From: Sphingomonas populi | GTDB lineage: Bacteria > Pseudomonadota > Alphaproteobacteria > Sphingomonadales > Sphingomonadaceae | Length of the DNA stretch: 64,000 bases | Assembly (NCBI RefSeq): GCF_004208535.1 | Contig: NZ_SGIS01000004.1 | Location: forward strand, 122,844 to 186,843 | Direction of reading: 5' to 3' | Notes under the pieces: model-generated | Seen by the model: the letters and a program-made list of their open reading frames with translations, nothing else | What the model was told of the DNA's origin: nothing | Database searches by the model: none | Made by a program: the position numbers and the translations under genes | Shown here: positions 8,601 through 16,606 of the stretch, in pieces | How the letters are laid out: each line of letters starts with the position of its first letter | Position numbering within the stretch: the stretch's first letter is position 1

Positions 8601-9649
8601 CGGAACGGCGTGCTGCCCAGCGGTCGGCTGCGGATTGCCATCGTGTTGAGAAAATAGCCCATCAGCGGCTGAAGCTCGGGCCGCCGCCGCGTGTCGGTAA
8701 CACCGCCGACGATGATGTCCTCGTCGCCGGTATAGCGGAACAGCATCGCCTTGTAGCCGGCGAGCAGCACCGAATAGAGCGTGGCGTTTTCCGCGCGCGC
8801 GATCTCCTTCAACCGCTCGACCAGCGGCGTGTCGAGCTCGAACACCTCCATCGATCCGGCATAGGTCGGCAGCGCCGCGCGAGGCCGGTCGCCGACCACT
8901 TCGAGGCGCGGGATCGGCGCGGCGAGCAGCTCACGCCAGAAATCGAGCTGGCGGCGATATTCGTCGCCCTGCTCGCGGTCGGCCTGCCACACGGCGTAAT
9001 CGGCATATTGCAGCGCCGGCTCGGGCAGCGGCGAAGGCCGGCCCGCCTCATAGGCATCGACCAGCGCGGCCAGCTCGGGCACCAATGTCTTGTAGATCGA
9101 GACGCCGTCGAAAATGACGTGGTGCAGCGTCAGATACAGCCGATGCTCCTGATCGCCCAGCTTGACGACGCGTGCGCGGAACAGCGGCGCCACGTCGGGC
9201 GCGATCGGCGCGCGGGCATCCTCGGTGGCGAGCCGCACTGCCTCGGCCTCACGCTCGGCTTGCGGGAAGTGGCTGATGTCGATGATCGCCAGCGAGATCG
9301 GCGTCGAGGGCGCGACTTGCATCACGTAATCGCCCTCGACCTCGACGATCGCCGAGCGCCAGATCGCATGGCGGCGCACGATCTCGGTCAGCGCGCGCTC
9401 CATCGCGGCATGATCGTACCGGCCGAGCCGGTGGATCGTGATCGACTCGTTGTAGAGCGGCATCTCCGGCGCCATCTGCGCGTGCAGCCAGAGCTGGTTC
9501 TGCTCGGCGGTGAGCGGGATGGTCCGCGCCGGGTCGCGCGGGCGGATCGGCTCGGGCACCGACGCTGCGGTCGCGGCATTGCCGGCGAGCATCCTGGCGA
9601 GCAGGTCGCGACGCGCCTGGGCGGCATCGATCTTGGCAGGCATGTTCAT
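5663..9649 (-). CDS. Nonribosomal peptide synthetase, C-A-T-TE, Gly-type pocket
   Basis: A 1328-residue single-module termination synthetase. Condensation domain: residues 40-480, with HHVIFDG at 176-182. Adenylation domain: about 510-1000, with YTSGSTGKPKG, YGPTETTIW and NGKIDR; the pocket residues read by alignment to GrsA are D-I-L-Q-L-G-M-I-W-K, one change from the classic glycine code. Thiolation: FFELGGHSLL near 1045. Thioesterase: 1100-1328, with C1149 in GWCTSG in place of the usual serine, and H1295 in GGHRTML; the normal acid position reads LAHPF. The ATG at 9649 overlaps the P450 stop (ATGA). It probably condenses a carrier-bound amino acid from the upstream A-T protein with glycine and releases the product. 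Confidence 0.95.
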   Translation of the reverse strand: MNMPAKIDAAQARRDLLARMLAGNAATAASVPEPIRPRDPARTIPLTAEQNQLWLHAQMAPEMPLYNESITIHRLGRYDHAAMERALTEIVRRHAIWRSAIVEVEGDYVMQVAPSTPISLAIIDISHFPQAEREAEAVRLATEDARAPIAPDVAPLFRARVVKLGDQEHRLYLTLHHVIFDGVSIYKTLVPELAALVDAYEAGRPSPLPEPALQYADYAVWQADREQGDEYRRQLDFWRELLAAPIPRLEVVGDRPRAALPTYAGSMEVFELDTPLVERLKEIARAENATLYSVLLAGYKAMLFRYTGDEDIIVGGVTDTRRRPELQPLMGYFLNTMAIRSRPLGSTPFRDYLAEVKRSVIGALGASDIPFDKLVRALDIKRGTGTHPLFNTLFSIEPPVDPFPAGWDLTQMDVTVGAAKYDLYLELDERPEGGMAGRFLYSSELFDAATIRRMADHWVRLLEGVATDPETPLAKLPMLAADEQDRLAAEWNQTTRALPYASVVNWVAAKAAAEPDMVVIEQAGESWTYAELAHSSDAIAAELVSRGVGPGALVGLSLERTPYMIAAMLGVVKAGAAYLPLDPGFPQARLAMIVESAQPVLILVEPTTEHALPQDAAPLVRLDRHWPHRAFVAPAIDPEAPAYVLYTSGSTGKPKGVEIPHAALVNFLVGMEDSLGLAPRQSILAITTLSFDIAELEIWLPLVTGGKVHLATRETATDMIALAEDVARLKPDILQATPATWRGLIEAGWEGSPTLTALCGGEKLPRALADQLLPRVGVLWNMYGPTETTIWSTVAKVERGPITIGRPIANTTIRILDSHGNDRPLGAVGELCIGGRGVAIGYRGRPDLTRDKFIDHAGERLYKTGDLARWRPDGMLECLGRTDHEEKIRGFRVAIEEVEGALAALPGVSAAVVKAWPDPSGERALVGYLVGTGEVAEWRELLGATLPDYMIPTRFVVLEDLPQTPNGKIDRNALPEPGKASITDDAPLETPEQARLAAIWSDVLKADVTSRNADFFELGGHSLLIARLIRRIAKDYGVKLPMAALFQAPRLADMAEIISGGKGIENPAVAQIQPNGSQPPIIWLDGGSTFRPLAERLGRDQPFYGVSTAAIIEAAGGTPSKDFRKTADLIIATLRQIQPNGPYRIGGWCTSGILAYAVATQLEAAGDEVRLLMLAHPFHPVRARQLGAARFFLSKFKYHLDKTFAQPKGKRWHYFLDRLRGLSDAAALAGGREAVLQPKIQSRLDYAASHYTPPAYHGDAILFQPDDHPGVLDFVEDWRAQVRGQFDAHIIPGGHRTMLEPPNVDTFADLLRARLARANAEAALQRSA

Positions 9650-10866
9650 GCGAAGGTCACCCGTAGAGCCTTGAGGCCACGCAGGCCGAGGTTCTCGCGC
9701 CATTCGAGCTTTTGCTCAGGGAGCGAGAGGTTCTTGAGCCGGTCGAGCAGCAGGCGGAACGCGATGCGTCCCTCCATCCGCGCGAGCGGCGCGCCGAAAC
9801 AGAAATGCGCCGCCCAGCCGAACGCCATATGGCGGTTGTCCTTGCGCTCGAAATCGAGCGCGTCGGGATCGGCGAAGCGTTCGGGGTCGCGGTTGGCGGC
9901 GGCCATCACCGCCATCACTGGCGTGCCCTTCTTGATGAGCTTGCCGCCCATCAGCGTATCTTCGGTGGCGATCCGCGAGGTGTGCTGCGACGGGCTTTCG
10001 TAGCGCAGCAGTTCCTCGATCGCGCTCTCCATGATCTCGGGCCGGTCACGCAATTCGGCGAGCTTGTCGGGCTGGCGCAGCAACGTGAGCAGCCCGCAGC
10101 CGATCAGGTTGGTGGTGGTTTCCTGGCCCCCCACCATCGTGACGATCGCGTTGGCGATCACCTCTTCCTCGGTCAGTTTCTGGCCGTCGATCTCGGCCTC
10201 GACCAGGGATTTTACGAGGCCGTCCTTGAGCGAGCCGCTGTGGATGGCATGCTGGAAATAGGCGATCATGTCGGCGGTGCTTTTCAGCACCTGCGCGATC
10301 CCGTCGGGGTTGTGCGAGAAATTGCCGAGCATCTGCGCGTAATCAGCCGACCATTTCTTCAGTTGAAGGTGATCCTCCTCGGGCACGCCCATCAGATGCG
10401 CGAACACGATCGACGGGAATGGCTCGGCGAAATCGGCCATCACATCCATCTCGCCCTTCGCGAGCGCGGCGTCGATCAGCCGATTGGCGACCGACACCAC
10501 GCGCTCCTCAAGCGCCTCGACCCGGCGCGGCGTGAACGCGGTCGAGCAAAGCTTGCGCAGGATCGTGTGGTTGGGCGGATCGAGGAACAGCATCTGCTTG
10601 ACCATCACCGCCGCGATCGGCTCGATCGAGCCGAGCCCGAGCGACCGCATCAGGTCGGGCGAGGGGGTGCGATCCGCCGAGAAGCGGTGCAGCACGGCAT
10701 GGACGTCGCTGTAGCGCGTCACCACCCAGCTATGCAGATACGGGTCCCAATAGACCGGGTCTTCGCTCCGCAGCCGCGCGTAGAGCGGATATGGATCGGC
10801 CAGCACATTCGGGTCGAGCAGCCGGAACAGGCTGAGCGACGGATCGGATACGGGGCGCGTCGCCAT
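9646..10866 (-). CDS. Cytochrome P450
   Basis: A 406-residue soluble P450. The I-helix is MVGGQETTTNL, the K-helix ExxR is EELLR, and the heme-cysteine loop is FGWAAHFCFGAPLAR. The loop has alanine where most P450s have the second glycine of FGxGxHxC. The gene sits between the A-T protein and the C-A-T-TE protein; its ATG shares one base with the A-T stop (TAATG) and its own stop overlaps the NRPS start. P450s in such A-T/P450 settings often hydroxylate the carrier-bound amino acid, here probably leucine at the beta carbon; that is inference. A ferredoxin partner is not encoded nearby. Confidence 0.95.
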   Translation of the reverse strand: MATRPVSDPSLSLFRLLDPNVLADPYPLYARLRSEDPVYWDPYLHSWVVTRYSDVHAVLHRFSADRTPSPDLMRSLGLGSIEPIAAVMVKQMLFLDPPNHTILRKLCSTAFTPRRVEALEERVVSVANRLIDAALAKGEMDVMADFAEPFPSIVFAHLMGVPEEDHLQLKKWSADYAQMLGNFSHNPDGIAQVLKSTADMIAYFQHAIHSGSLKDGLVKSLVEAEIDGQKLTEEEVIANAIVTMVGGQETTTNLIGCGLLTLLRQPDKLAELRDRPEIMESAIEELLRYESPSQHTSRIATEDTLMGGKLIKKGTPVMAVMAAANRDPERFADPDALDFERKDNRHMAFGWAAHFCFGAPLARMEGRIAFRLLLDRLKNLSLPEQKLEWRENLGLRGLKALRVTFA

Positions 10867-12608
10867 TATGCCGACAGCCTCTCGATATCTGCATCGCTCA
10901 TCGCTTCGATCTTCGCGAAGATCAAAGTCTCGACGACTTCGGCGAGCTTGGCGACGGTCGCCGCCTCGAACAGATGGAACAGCGACAGATCGACGCCGAA
11001 CGCATCCCGCGCGCGGATGATGACCTGTGTGCCGAGCAGCGAATGCCCGCCGAGCAGGAAGAAATCGTCGTCCACCCCGAAGTCGCGGTGGCCAAGTACG
11101 TCGCCGACGATCTCGAACAGCCGCAACTCGGTCGGCGTGCTCGGCGCGCGCGCGCCGGTGCTTTCCGCCATCGCGACGCTGGCCGGATCGGGCAGTGCGC
11201 GCACGTCGATCTTGCCGTTGGCGGTGAGCGGCATCGCCTCGAGCCGCGCGAAATGCGCTGGAACCATATAATCCGGCAGTGTCTCGCCGAGCGCGGCGCG
11301 GAGCGCGCCGGCGGTCGCCTCGCCGTTGAGCGTGACATAGGCGACGAGGTCGCCATCGCGCACCAGCACATGGCTCGCGGCGATCTCGGGCAGGCGGTTG
11401 AGCGCGGCGGCGACTTCGGCGGGCTCGATGCGGTGGCCGCGCACCTTCACCTGTCCATCGACACGGCCGAGGAAGGCGTATTCGCCATCCTCCAGCCGCA
11501 GCGCGAGATCGCCGGTGCGATACAGCCGGCCGTACTGCGGATGCGTGACGAAGCGCGCCTCGGTCAGCGCCGGGTCGCCGCGATAGCCGCGCGCGACCTG
11601 CGCGCCGCCGATGCAGACTTCGCCGGGCGCGCCGGGCATGACCGCGTCGCCGCTCGGATCGAGCAGATGGATCGTGGTCCCGGCGATCGCCGTGCCGATC
11701 GAGGGCAGCGCGCTGCCCTCCGCCGCGACCACGCCCGATGTCGCGACGACGGTGCATTCGGTCGGGCCGTAATTGTTGACGAAGACGAACGGCTGGCCCG
11801 GCTTGGGGCGCACCGTCAGCTTGTCCGCGCCGGTAAGCAGGACGCGCAAGCGGGCGTCGGCTGGCCAGTCCATCGTCGCGAGCGGCTCGGCGAGCGCGGT
11901 CGGCGCGAACGCCACTTCGATGCGCTCACCCACCAGCCAGTCGCGCAACGCGACAGGATCGAGTCGCACCGCATCGTCGGCGAGGCAGAGCGTGCCGCCC
12001 GCCGCCAGCGTCGGCCACACCTCCCATGCCGCCGCGTCGAAGCCCAATCCGGCGAGGTGCGCGGTGCGCGTGCCCGCGCTGACCGCGAATGCGGCCAGAT
12101 GCCAATCGACCAACGCGGCGAGATTGTCGTGCCCGACCTCGACTGCCTTCGGCTCCCCGGTCGAACCCGAAGTGAAGATGACATAGGCGAGATCACCCGC
12201 CGCGACCGGCGCGACGTCGCCCGCATCATCCGGCGCCACCGTGCCGATGGGCGAGCCGCGCGGTGCGATCACCGCCGCACAGCCGGCGCGCTCGACGAAC
12301 GACGCCAGCCGCGCCTCCGGCCACGCCGGATCGAGCGGCAGATACGCCGCGCCCGCATACCAGACGGCCAGCAAGGCGACGATCTGCTCGGCCGAACGCG
12401 GCAAGCACACCGCGACGGTCGCGCCCGGCGTCACGCCGCGCGACGCGAGCGCACCGGCGAGTGCTGCGGCGCGCGCATCGAGGTCGGCATAGCTGAGTGA
12501 CACGCCGGCCGAATCGATCGCCACGGCGGCGCCAGCGCGACGCGCGATCTCGCGCACTCGCAGGCTGATAGGATGCGACAGGATAGTCGTCGCCGGCAGG
12601 TCGCGCAT
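10866..12608 (-). CDS. NRPS adenylation-thiolation protein, Leu-type pocket
   Basis: A 580-residue loading or shuttle protein with an adenylation domain (residues 15-500) and a thiolation domain (LLGGHSLLGTQ, around 535-545). Motifs include FTSGSTGEPKAV, NNYGPTECTV and NGKIDV. The pocket residues read against GrsA are D-A-W-F-L-G-N-V-V-K, which I recall as a leucine code. The ATG at 12608 has GGGGAG eight bases upstream. It is the first gene of a four-gene operon with its promoter in the 240 bases up to the divergent DUF2141 gene. No MbtH-like protein is encoded in the cluster. Confidence 0.93.
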   Translation of the reverse strand: MRDLPATTILSHPISLRVREIARRAGAAVAIDSAGVSLSYADLDARAAALAGALASRGVTPGATVAVCLPRSAEQIVALLAVWYAGAAYLPLDPAWPEARLASFVERAGCAAVIAPRGSPIGTVAPDDAGDVAPVAAGDLAYVIFTSGSTGEPKAVEVGHDNLAALVDWHLAAFAVSAGTRTAHLAGLGFDAAAWEVWPTLAAGGTLCLADDAVRLDPVALRDWLVGERIEVAFAPTALAEPLATMDWPADARLRVLLTGADKLTVRPKPGQPFVFVNNYGPTECTVVATSGVVAAEGSALPSIGTAIAGTTIHLLDPSGDAVMPGAPGEVCIGGAQVARGYRGDPALTEARFVTHPQYGRLYRTGDLALRLEDGEYAFLGRVDGQVKVRGHRIEPAEVAAALNRLPEIAASHVLVRDGDLVAYVTLNGEATAGALRAALGETLPDYMVPAHFARLEAMPLTANGKIDVRALPDPASVAMAESTGARAPSTPTELRLFEIVGDVLGHRDFGVDDDFFLLGGHSLLGTQVIIRARDAFGVDLSLFHLFEAATVAKLAEVVETLIFAKIEAMSDADIERLSA

Positions 12609-12848
12609 TGGTATCTCCCCAGGTTGCGCGCACCAAACCAAAAAAAGGTGAGTTATCCCTTAACCTGCTGGCAGTTTCACCAAATCGGGCAACGGCGGCA
12701 TACCCAATCCCGGCCACCGGTCTTCGCGGAGTCTGGCCAGATCGGACGGAAAAGGCTGGACCGTATCTGCGGTGTCGATACACGCCGCATTCATTGCTGG
12801 GGCGCGAAAGGCGTGCGCTTGAATGCGGATCATGGAACAGGATCGAAC

Positions 12849-13322
12849 GTGACTTCGGGTTTCGGCACAGTGCGCGCGTGGGCGACCTTGGCGGTCTTGG
12901 CGATGTTAGGCACGCCGGCGCTGGCCGGCGGCGCGACCGGCACGGGCATTTTGCATGTCCAGATCGGCAACGTCCGCACCGCGCACGGCCGCGTCCATAT
13001 CGACGTCTGCACGCAGGCGCAGTTCCTCAAGGACTGTCCGATCTCCGCCGAAGCGCCCGCGCGCGTGGGTATCACCACGGTGTCGCTCACCGGCCTGCCG
13101 CCGGGGCGCTACGCGGTTCAGGCTTTTCTCGATGAGAATGGCAACGGCAAGGTCGATCAGGCGTTGTTCGGCATTCCCAAGGAAGGCGTCGGCTTTTCGA
13201 ACGATGCGCGGATCAGGCTTGGTCCGCCGAAATGGACGGATGCGATGTTCGATACGACTGGCGGTGAACAGACGATCAGGTTCAACCTGCGCTATTTCCT
13301 CGGCGGCGACGCAAAGCGTTGA
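12849..13322 (+). CDS. DUF2141 family exported protein
   Basis: A 157-residue protein with a signal peptide (hydrophobic residues about 10-25, ending TPALAGG) and a beta-rich body. VQAFLDENGNGKVDQALFGIPKEGVGFSND is the hallmark of DUF2141, shown here in pieces: LDENGNGKVD is a calcium-loop-like stretch and FGIPKEG follows it. Function unknown; family members are usually encoded next to membrane transport or carotenoid genes. The GTG at 12849 was preferred because it gives a normal signal peptide and AGGA lies upstream. The stop overlaps the hpnN start as TTGA, so the two are translationally coupled. Confidence 0.8.
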   Translation: MTSGFGTVRAWATLAVLAMLGTPALAGGATGTGILHVQIGNVRTAHGRVHIDVCTQAQFLKDCPISAEAPARVGITTVSLTGLPPGRYAVQAFLDENGNGKVDQALFGIPKEGVGFSNDARIRLGPPKWTDAMFDTTGGEQTIRFNLRYFLGGDAKR

Positions 13323-15916
13323 TCGCCACCCTGATCCAGCGGCTGGTCGCGGCCAGCGTGCGCCGCCCCGTGCTCGCCGCGCTGGCCTGCCTCGTGCTGG
13401 CCGGAGTCGCGCTCGCCTATGCGGCGACCGGCTTTTCGATGACCACCGACACGGCGGCGCTGATCTCGCCTAAGGTGGCGTGGCGGCAGAACGAGAAAGC
13501 GGTCGAGACCGCCTTCCCGAACCTGACCGACGTGCTGCTCGTCATCGTTGACGGCAAAACCCCCGAACTCGCCGAAGCCGGTGCCGCCAAACTCACCGAC
13601 GCGCTCGCCGCCGACACCAAACACTTCCGCCGCGCCGAACGCCCCGACGGTGGCGCCTATTTCGCCAAACAGGGCCTGATGTTCGGCTCGGTCGCCGAGG
13701 TGAAGACCGCCACCGACGCGCTCATCAAGGCGCAGCCGCTGCTCGGCCCGCTCGCGCGCGATCCGTCGTTGCGCGGCGTCGCTGGTGCGTTCGGCACCGC
13801 GCTGATGGGGGTGGAGCAGGGCGCCGCCAAGCTCGGCGATTTCGATAAGCCGATGCGCTCGCTCAGCGACGCGCTCGACGCGACGCTCGCCGGCAAGCCC
13901 TCCTATTTCTCGTGGCAGGAGTTGATGGCCGCGCCCGGCAGCGGGCAGGCGCCGCCACGCCGCCGCCTGATCCTCGCCCAGCCCAAGCTCGATTACGGCG
14001 CGCTCCAGCCCGGCGAGGATGCGGTCGCGGCGATCAACCAGCAGGCGGTGAAGCTCGGGCTCGACGCGGCGCATGGCGTCTCGGTGCGGACCACCGGCGA
14101 AGTGCCGCTCGCCGACGAGGAGTTCGCCACGCTTGAAGAGAATATCGGCATCGTCGGCCTCATCATGGCGCTGGCGATGCTGGTCACGCTCTGGCTCGCG
14201 ACGCGATCGGTGAAGATCGTCGCGGCGATCGTCGTTACCATCATCGCCGGCCTCATCATCACCACGGCGGCGGGGATGCTCGCGGTTCACACGCTCAATC
14301 TGATCTCGGTCGCGTTCATCCCGTTGTTCGTCGGGCTGGGCGTCGATTTCGGCATCCAGATCAGCGTGCGCTTCAACGCCGAACGGCTCGACGGCCACGC
14401 CACGCCCGAGGCGCTGCGCCGCGCCGCCACCGCTTTGTCCGCGCCGCTGGCGCTGGCGGCCGGCGCGGTGTTCCTCGGCTTCGGCGCGTTCCTGCCGACC
14501 GACTATATCGGCATCTCCGAACTCGGCATCATCGCCGGCATCGGCATGGTGATCGCGCTGCTGCTGTCGATCACCTTGCTGCCCGCGCTGCTCACCTTGC
14601 TCAAGCCGGGCACGCCACGCCGCGAGGTCGGGTTCCGTGAAGCAGCCCCGCTCGATCGCTGGCTGCATACCCATCGCAAGGCCGTGCTATGGGCGTTCGC
14701 GCTGTCGATGCTGGTCAGCATCGCGTTGCTGCCGTTCGTGCGGTTCGACTTCAACCCGCTCCACCTGCGCAACCCGAACGGCCCGGCGATGCGCGCGCTC
14801 GCCGATCTGATGCACGATCCGCTGCGCACACCCAACACAATCAACCTGCTCGCCGCCAACCCGGATGCGGCGAAGGCGCTCGCCGCGCGGCTCGCGAAGC
14901 TGCCCGAAGTCGACGCGGCGGTGACGGTCGATGGCTTCGTCCCCGAGGACCAGCCGCAAAAACTCGCGCTGCTTCAGGACGCATCGCTGCTGCTCGATGC
15001 GACGATCAACCCGTTCGACATGGCGCCCGCGCCCTCCGATGCGGAGAACGTCGCCGCGCTCAACACCACCGCCGCGCAACTCCGCAAGGTCGCCGGCACG
15101 ACAGCGGATACGCCTGCGCAGGACGCACGCCGACTCGCCGGTCTGTTCGCGCGACTCGCCTCCGCACCGCCGCAAACCCGCGCCCGCGCGCATGACGTGC
15201 TGGTGACGCCGCTCGGCGTGATGCTCGATCAGGTCCGCGCCACCTTGCAGGCCGAGCCCGTCACCCGCGCAACCTTGCCGCCCGAGATCGCCGGCAATTG
15301 GGTCGCCAAGGACGGCCGCGCGCTGATCCAGGTCTTCCCGCGCGGCGACAGCAACGACAACGCCGTGTTGCGCCGCTTCACCAAAGCCGTCCGCACCGTC
15401 GCGCCCGACGCCTCCGGCCTGCCGGTCGCGACTCAGGAAGCGGCGGGCACGATTGCCTGGGCGTTCATCGAGGCGGGCGTGCTCGCGTTGGTGCTCATCA
15501 GTGGCTTGCTGTTCATCGTGCTGCGCGATGCCCGCGAAGTCGCCTTCACGCTCGCGCCGGTAGTGCTATCGGGCTTCCTGACGCTGGGCAGTTGCGTGCT
15601 GATCGGCCAGCCGATCAACTTCGCCAACATCATCGCCTTTCCGCTGCTGTTCGGCGTCGGCGTCGCCTTCCACATCTATTTCGTGATGGCATGGCGGGCA
15701 GGGGCGACCGACCTGCTGCAATCGAGCTTAGCGCGCGCGGTGCTGTTCAGCGCACTCGCCACCGGCAGCGCGTTCGGCAGCCTGTGGCTGTCGCACCACC
15801 CCGGCACCGCGAGCATGGGCAAGATCCTGATGATCTCGCTGGCGTGGACATTGGTGTGCGCGCTGATCTTCGAGCCGGCTTTGCTTGGCCCGCCGAGGAA
15901 GACGAAGAAGGCGTAA
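13319..15916 (+). CDS. hpnN: Hopanoid transporter HpnN, RND/MMPL family
   Basis: An 865-residue inner-membrane protein of the MMPL/RND type with one transmembrane helix near the N-terminus, a large periplasmic loop, a block of about five helices (residues 275-440), a second loop and a final block (710-860). HpnN moves hopanoids from the inner to the outer membrane. The GVDFGIQISVRF stretch after the fourth helix carries the conserved aspartate of RND proton relays. The start is TTG at 13319, overlapping the stop of the DUF2141 gene; no ATG lies nearby. Location beside mlaA, hpnM and the hpn operon supports the name. Confidence 0.85.
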   Translation: MIATLIQRLVAASVRRPVLAALACLVLAGVALAYAATGFSMTTDTAALISPKVAWRQNEKAVETAFPNLTDVLLVIVDGKTPELAEAGAAKLTDALAADTKHFRRAERPDGGAYFAKQGLMFGSVAEVKTATDALIKAQPLLGPLARDPSLRGVAGAFGTALMGVEQGAAKLGDFDKPMRSLSDALDATLAGKPSYFSWQELMAAPGSGQAPPRRRLILAQPKLDYGALQPGEDAVAAINQQAVKLGLDAAHGVSVRTTGEVPLADEEFATLEENIGIVGLIMALAMLVTLWLATRSVKIVAAIVVTIIAGLIITTAAGMLAVHTLNLISVAFIPLFVGLGVDFGIQISVRFNAERLDGHATPEALRRAATALSAPLALAAGAVFLGFGAFLPTDYIGISELGIIAGIGMVIALLLSITLLPALLTLLKPGTPRREVGFREAAPLDRWLHTHRKAVLWAFALSMLVSIALLPFVRFDFNPLHLRNPNGPAMRALADLMHDPLRTPNTINLLAANPDAAKALAARLAKLPEVDAAVTVDGFVPEDQPQKLALLQDASLLLDATINPFDMAPAPSDAENVAALNTTAAQLRKVAGTTADTPAQDARRLAGLFARLASAPPQTRARAHDVLVTPLGVMLDQVRATLQAEPVTRATLPPEIAGNWVAKDGRALIQVFPRGDSNDNAVLRRFTKAVRTVAPDASGLPVATQEAAGTIAWAFIEAGVLALVLISGLLFIVLRDAREVAFTLAPVVLSGFLTLGSCVLIGQPINFANIIAFPLLFGVGVAFHIYFVMAWRAGATDLLQSSLARAVLFSALATGSAFGSLWLSHHPGTASMGKILMISLAWTLVCALIFEPALLGPPRKTKKA

Positions 15917-15920
15917 CGGG

Positions 15921-16211
15921 TCAGCGCAGCAATTCGCTGACCAGAGAAGGCCGCTTCGCCAGCATCGCCAGCAACACCTGTGCCGGGCCGGTCGGCTGCC
16001 GACGGCCATGTTCCCAGTTGAGCAGAGTGCCCTTGGCGACACCGATGCTGCGTGCGAACGCGCCTTGCGACAATCCGGTGCTGGCCCGGATCGCCGCGAC
16101 ATCCACCACGGGAACCTCGACATTGTGGACGACGGCACTCGTCGTTTCGCCGCGTGTGAACGCCAGCGCCTCGTTCAGCCCCTCGACGATGCGGTCATAT
16201 GCTTCGCTCAT
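15921..16211 (-). CDS. Antitoxin, HigA/XRE type
   Basis: A 96-residue protein with a helix-turn-helix at residues 38-75 (IRASTGLSQGAFARSIGVAKGTLLNWEHGRR in outline, with the typical WE-G-R end). It resembles HigA/NadS antitoxins that bind the toxin and repress the shared promoter. It follows the toxin gene with a four-base overlap (ATGA), the toxin-first order typical of higBA. Its stop codon is only a few bases from the end of the convergent hpnN. Confidence 0.85.
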   Translation of the reverse strand: MSEAYDRIVEGLNEALAFTRGETTSAVVHNVEVPVVDVAAIRASTGLSQGAFARSIGVAKGTLLNWEHGRRQPTGPAQVLLAMLAKRPSLVSELLR

Positions 16212-16546
16212 GATGCGTCTCCGTATGCGGCGAGCAACGCCTTGCTCAGCGCCACCGCCGCTGCCTGCTCGGCCTTGGTCAAATTTGCCTTTTCGTTCTT
16301 CGCGAACACCGTCAGCAGGAACAGCGGCATCGTGGTCCCACCAAACACGTAGAGCGTGCGATATCCCCCGCTCTTTCCGCCGCCTTCGCGCGCGATCCGA
16401 ACCTTGCGCAAACCCCCGCCCAGCGAAACGCCGGCCTCGGGGTTGGCGGCCAGAAACGTAACGAGCGCGATCCGTTCATCATCGGACATGATCGCGCGGG
16501 CGCGCTTCAGGAACGACTCCAGTTCGACGACGGTTTGAAGCGGCAC
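16208..16546 (-). CDS. Toxin, RelE/HigB type
   Basis: A 112-residue basic protein of the RelE/HigB superfamily, ribosome-dependent mRNA interferases. Family features are the RKVRIAREGGGKSGGYRTLYVF core strand-turn-strand and FLLTVFAKNEKANLTKAEQAA near the end, written here from the translation in two parts. The start is a GTG at 16546, with a 19-base palindrome 11 bases upstream. The pair sits between hpnN and mlaA, on the opposite strand to hpnN, and has no evident link to lipid transport. Confidence 0.85.
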   Translation of the reverse strand: MPLQTVVELESFLKRARAIMSDDERIALVTFLAANPEAGVSLGGGLRKVRIAREGGGKSGGYRTLYVFGGTTMPLFLLTVFAKNEKANLTKAEQAAAVALSKALLAAYGDAS

Positions 16547-16556
16547 GGATAGATTT

Positions 16557-16575
16557 TATATGCCAGTGGCATATA
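16557..16575. promoter_or_regulatory. 19-base palindromic operator of the toxin-antitoxin pair
   Basis: TATATGCCAGTGGCATATA is a perfect inverted repeat with nine-base arms around a central G. It lies 11 bases upstream of the toxin start codon, where a HigA-type repressor would block transcription. The position and symmetry make it a strong operator candidate. Confidence 0.75.
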
Positions 16576-16606
16576 CGTCAACGGCGCAGGCGAAACCACG
16601 ACCTGC

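Noticed and set aside
6587..10003. Long open frame of 1138 codons on the plus strand opposite the NRPS and P450 genes.
   Set aside because: It is the antisense of real coding sequence in GC-rich DNA; the translation is arginine-rich and has no domain pattern, while the minus strand carries clear motifs.
10974..12500. 508-codon plus-strand frame opposite the A-T protein.
   Set aside because: Same reason: mirror frame of a well-defined adenylation domain.
12662..12677. AACCTGCTGGCAGTTT, a lux-box-like imperfect palindrome upstream of the NRPS operon.
   Set aside because: Symmetry is imperfect and no LuxR-type gene is in the window, so quorum control is not supported.
13292..14674. 460-codon minus-strand frame inside hpnN.
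   Set aside because: Antisense shadow; Gln/Arg/Glu-rich with no hydrophobic core.
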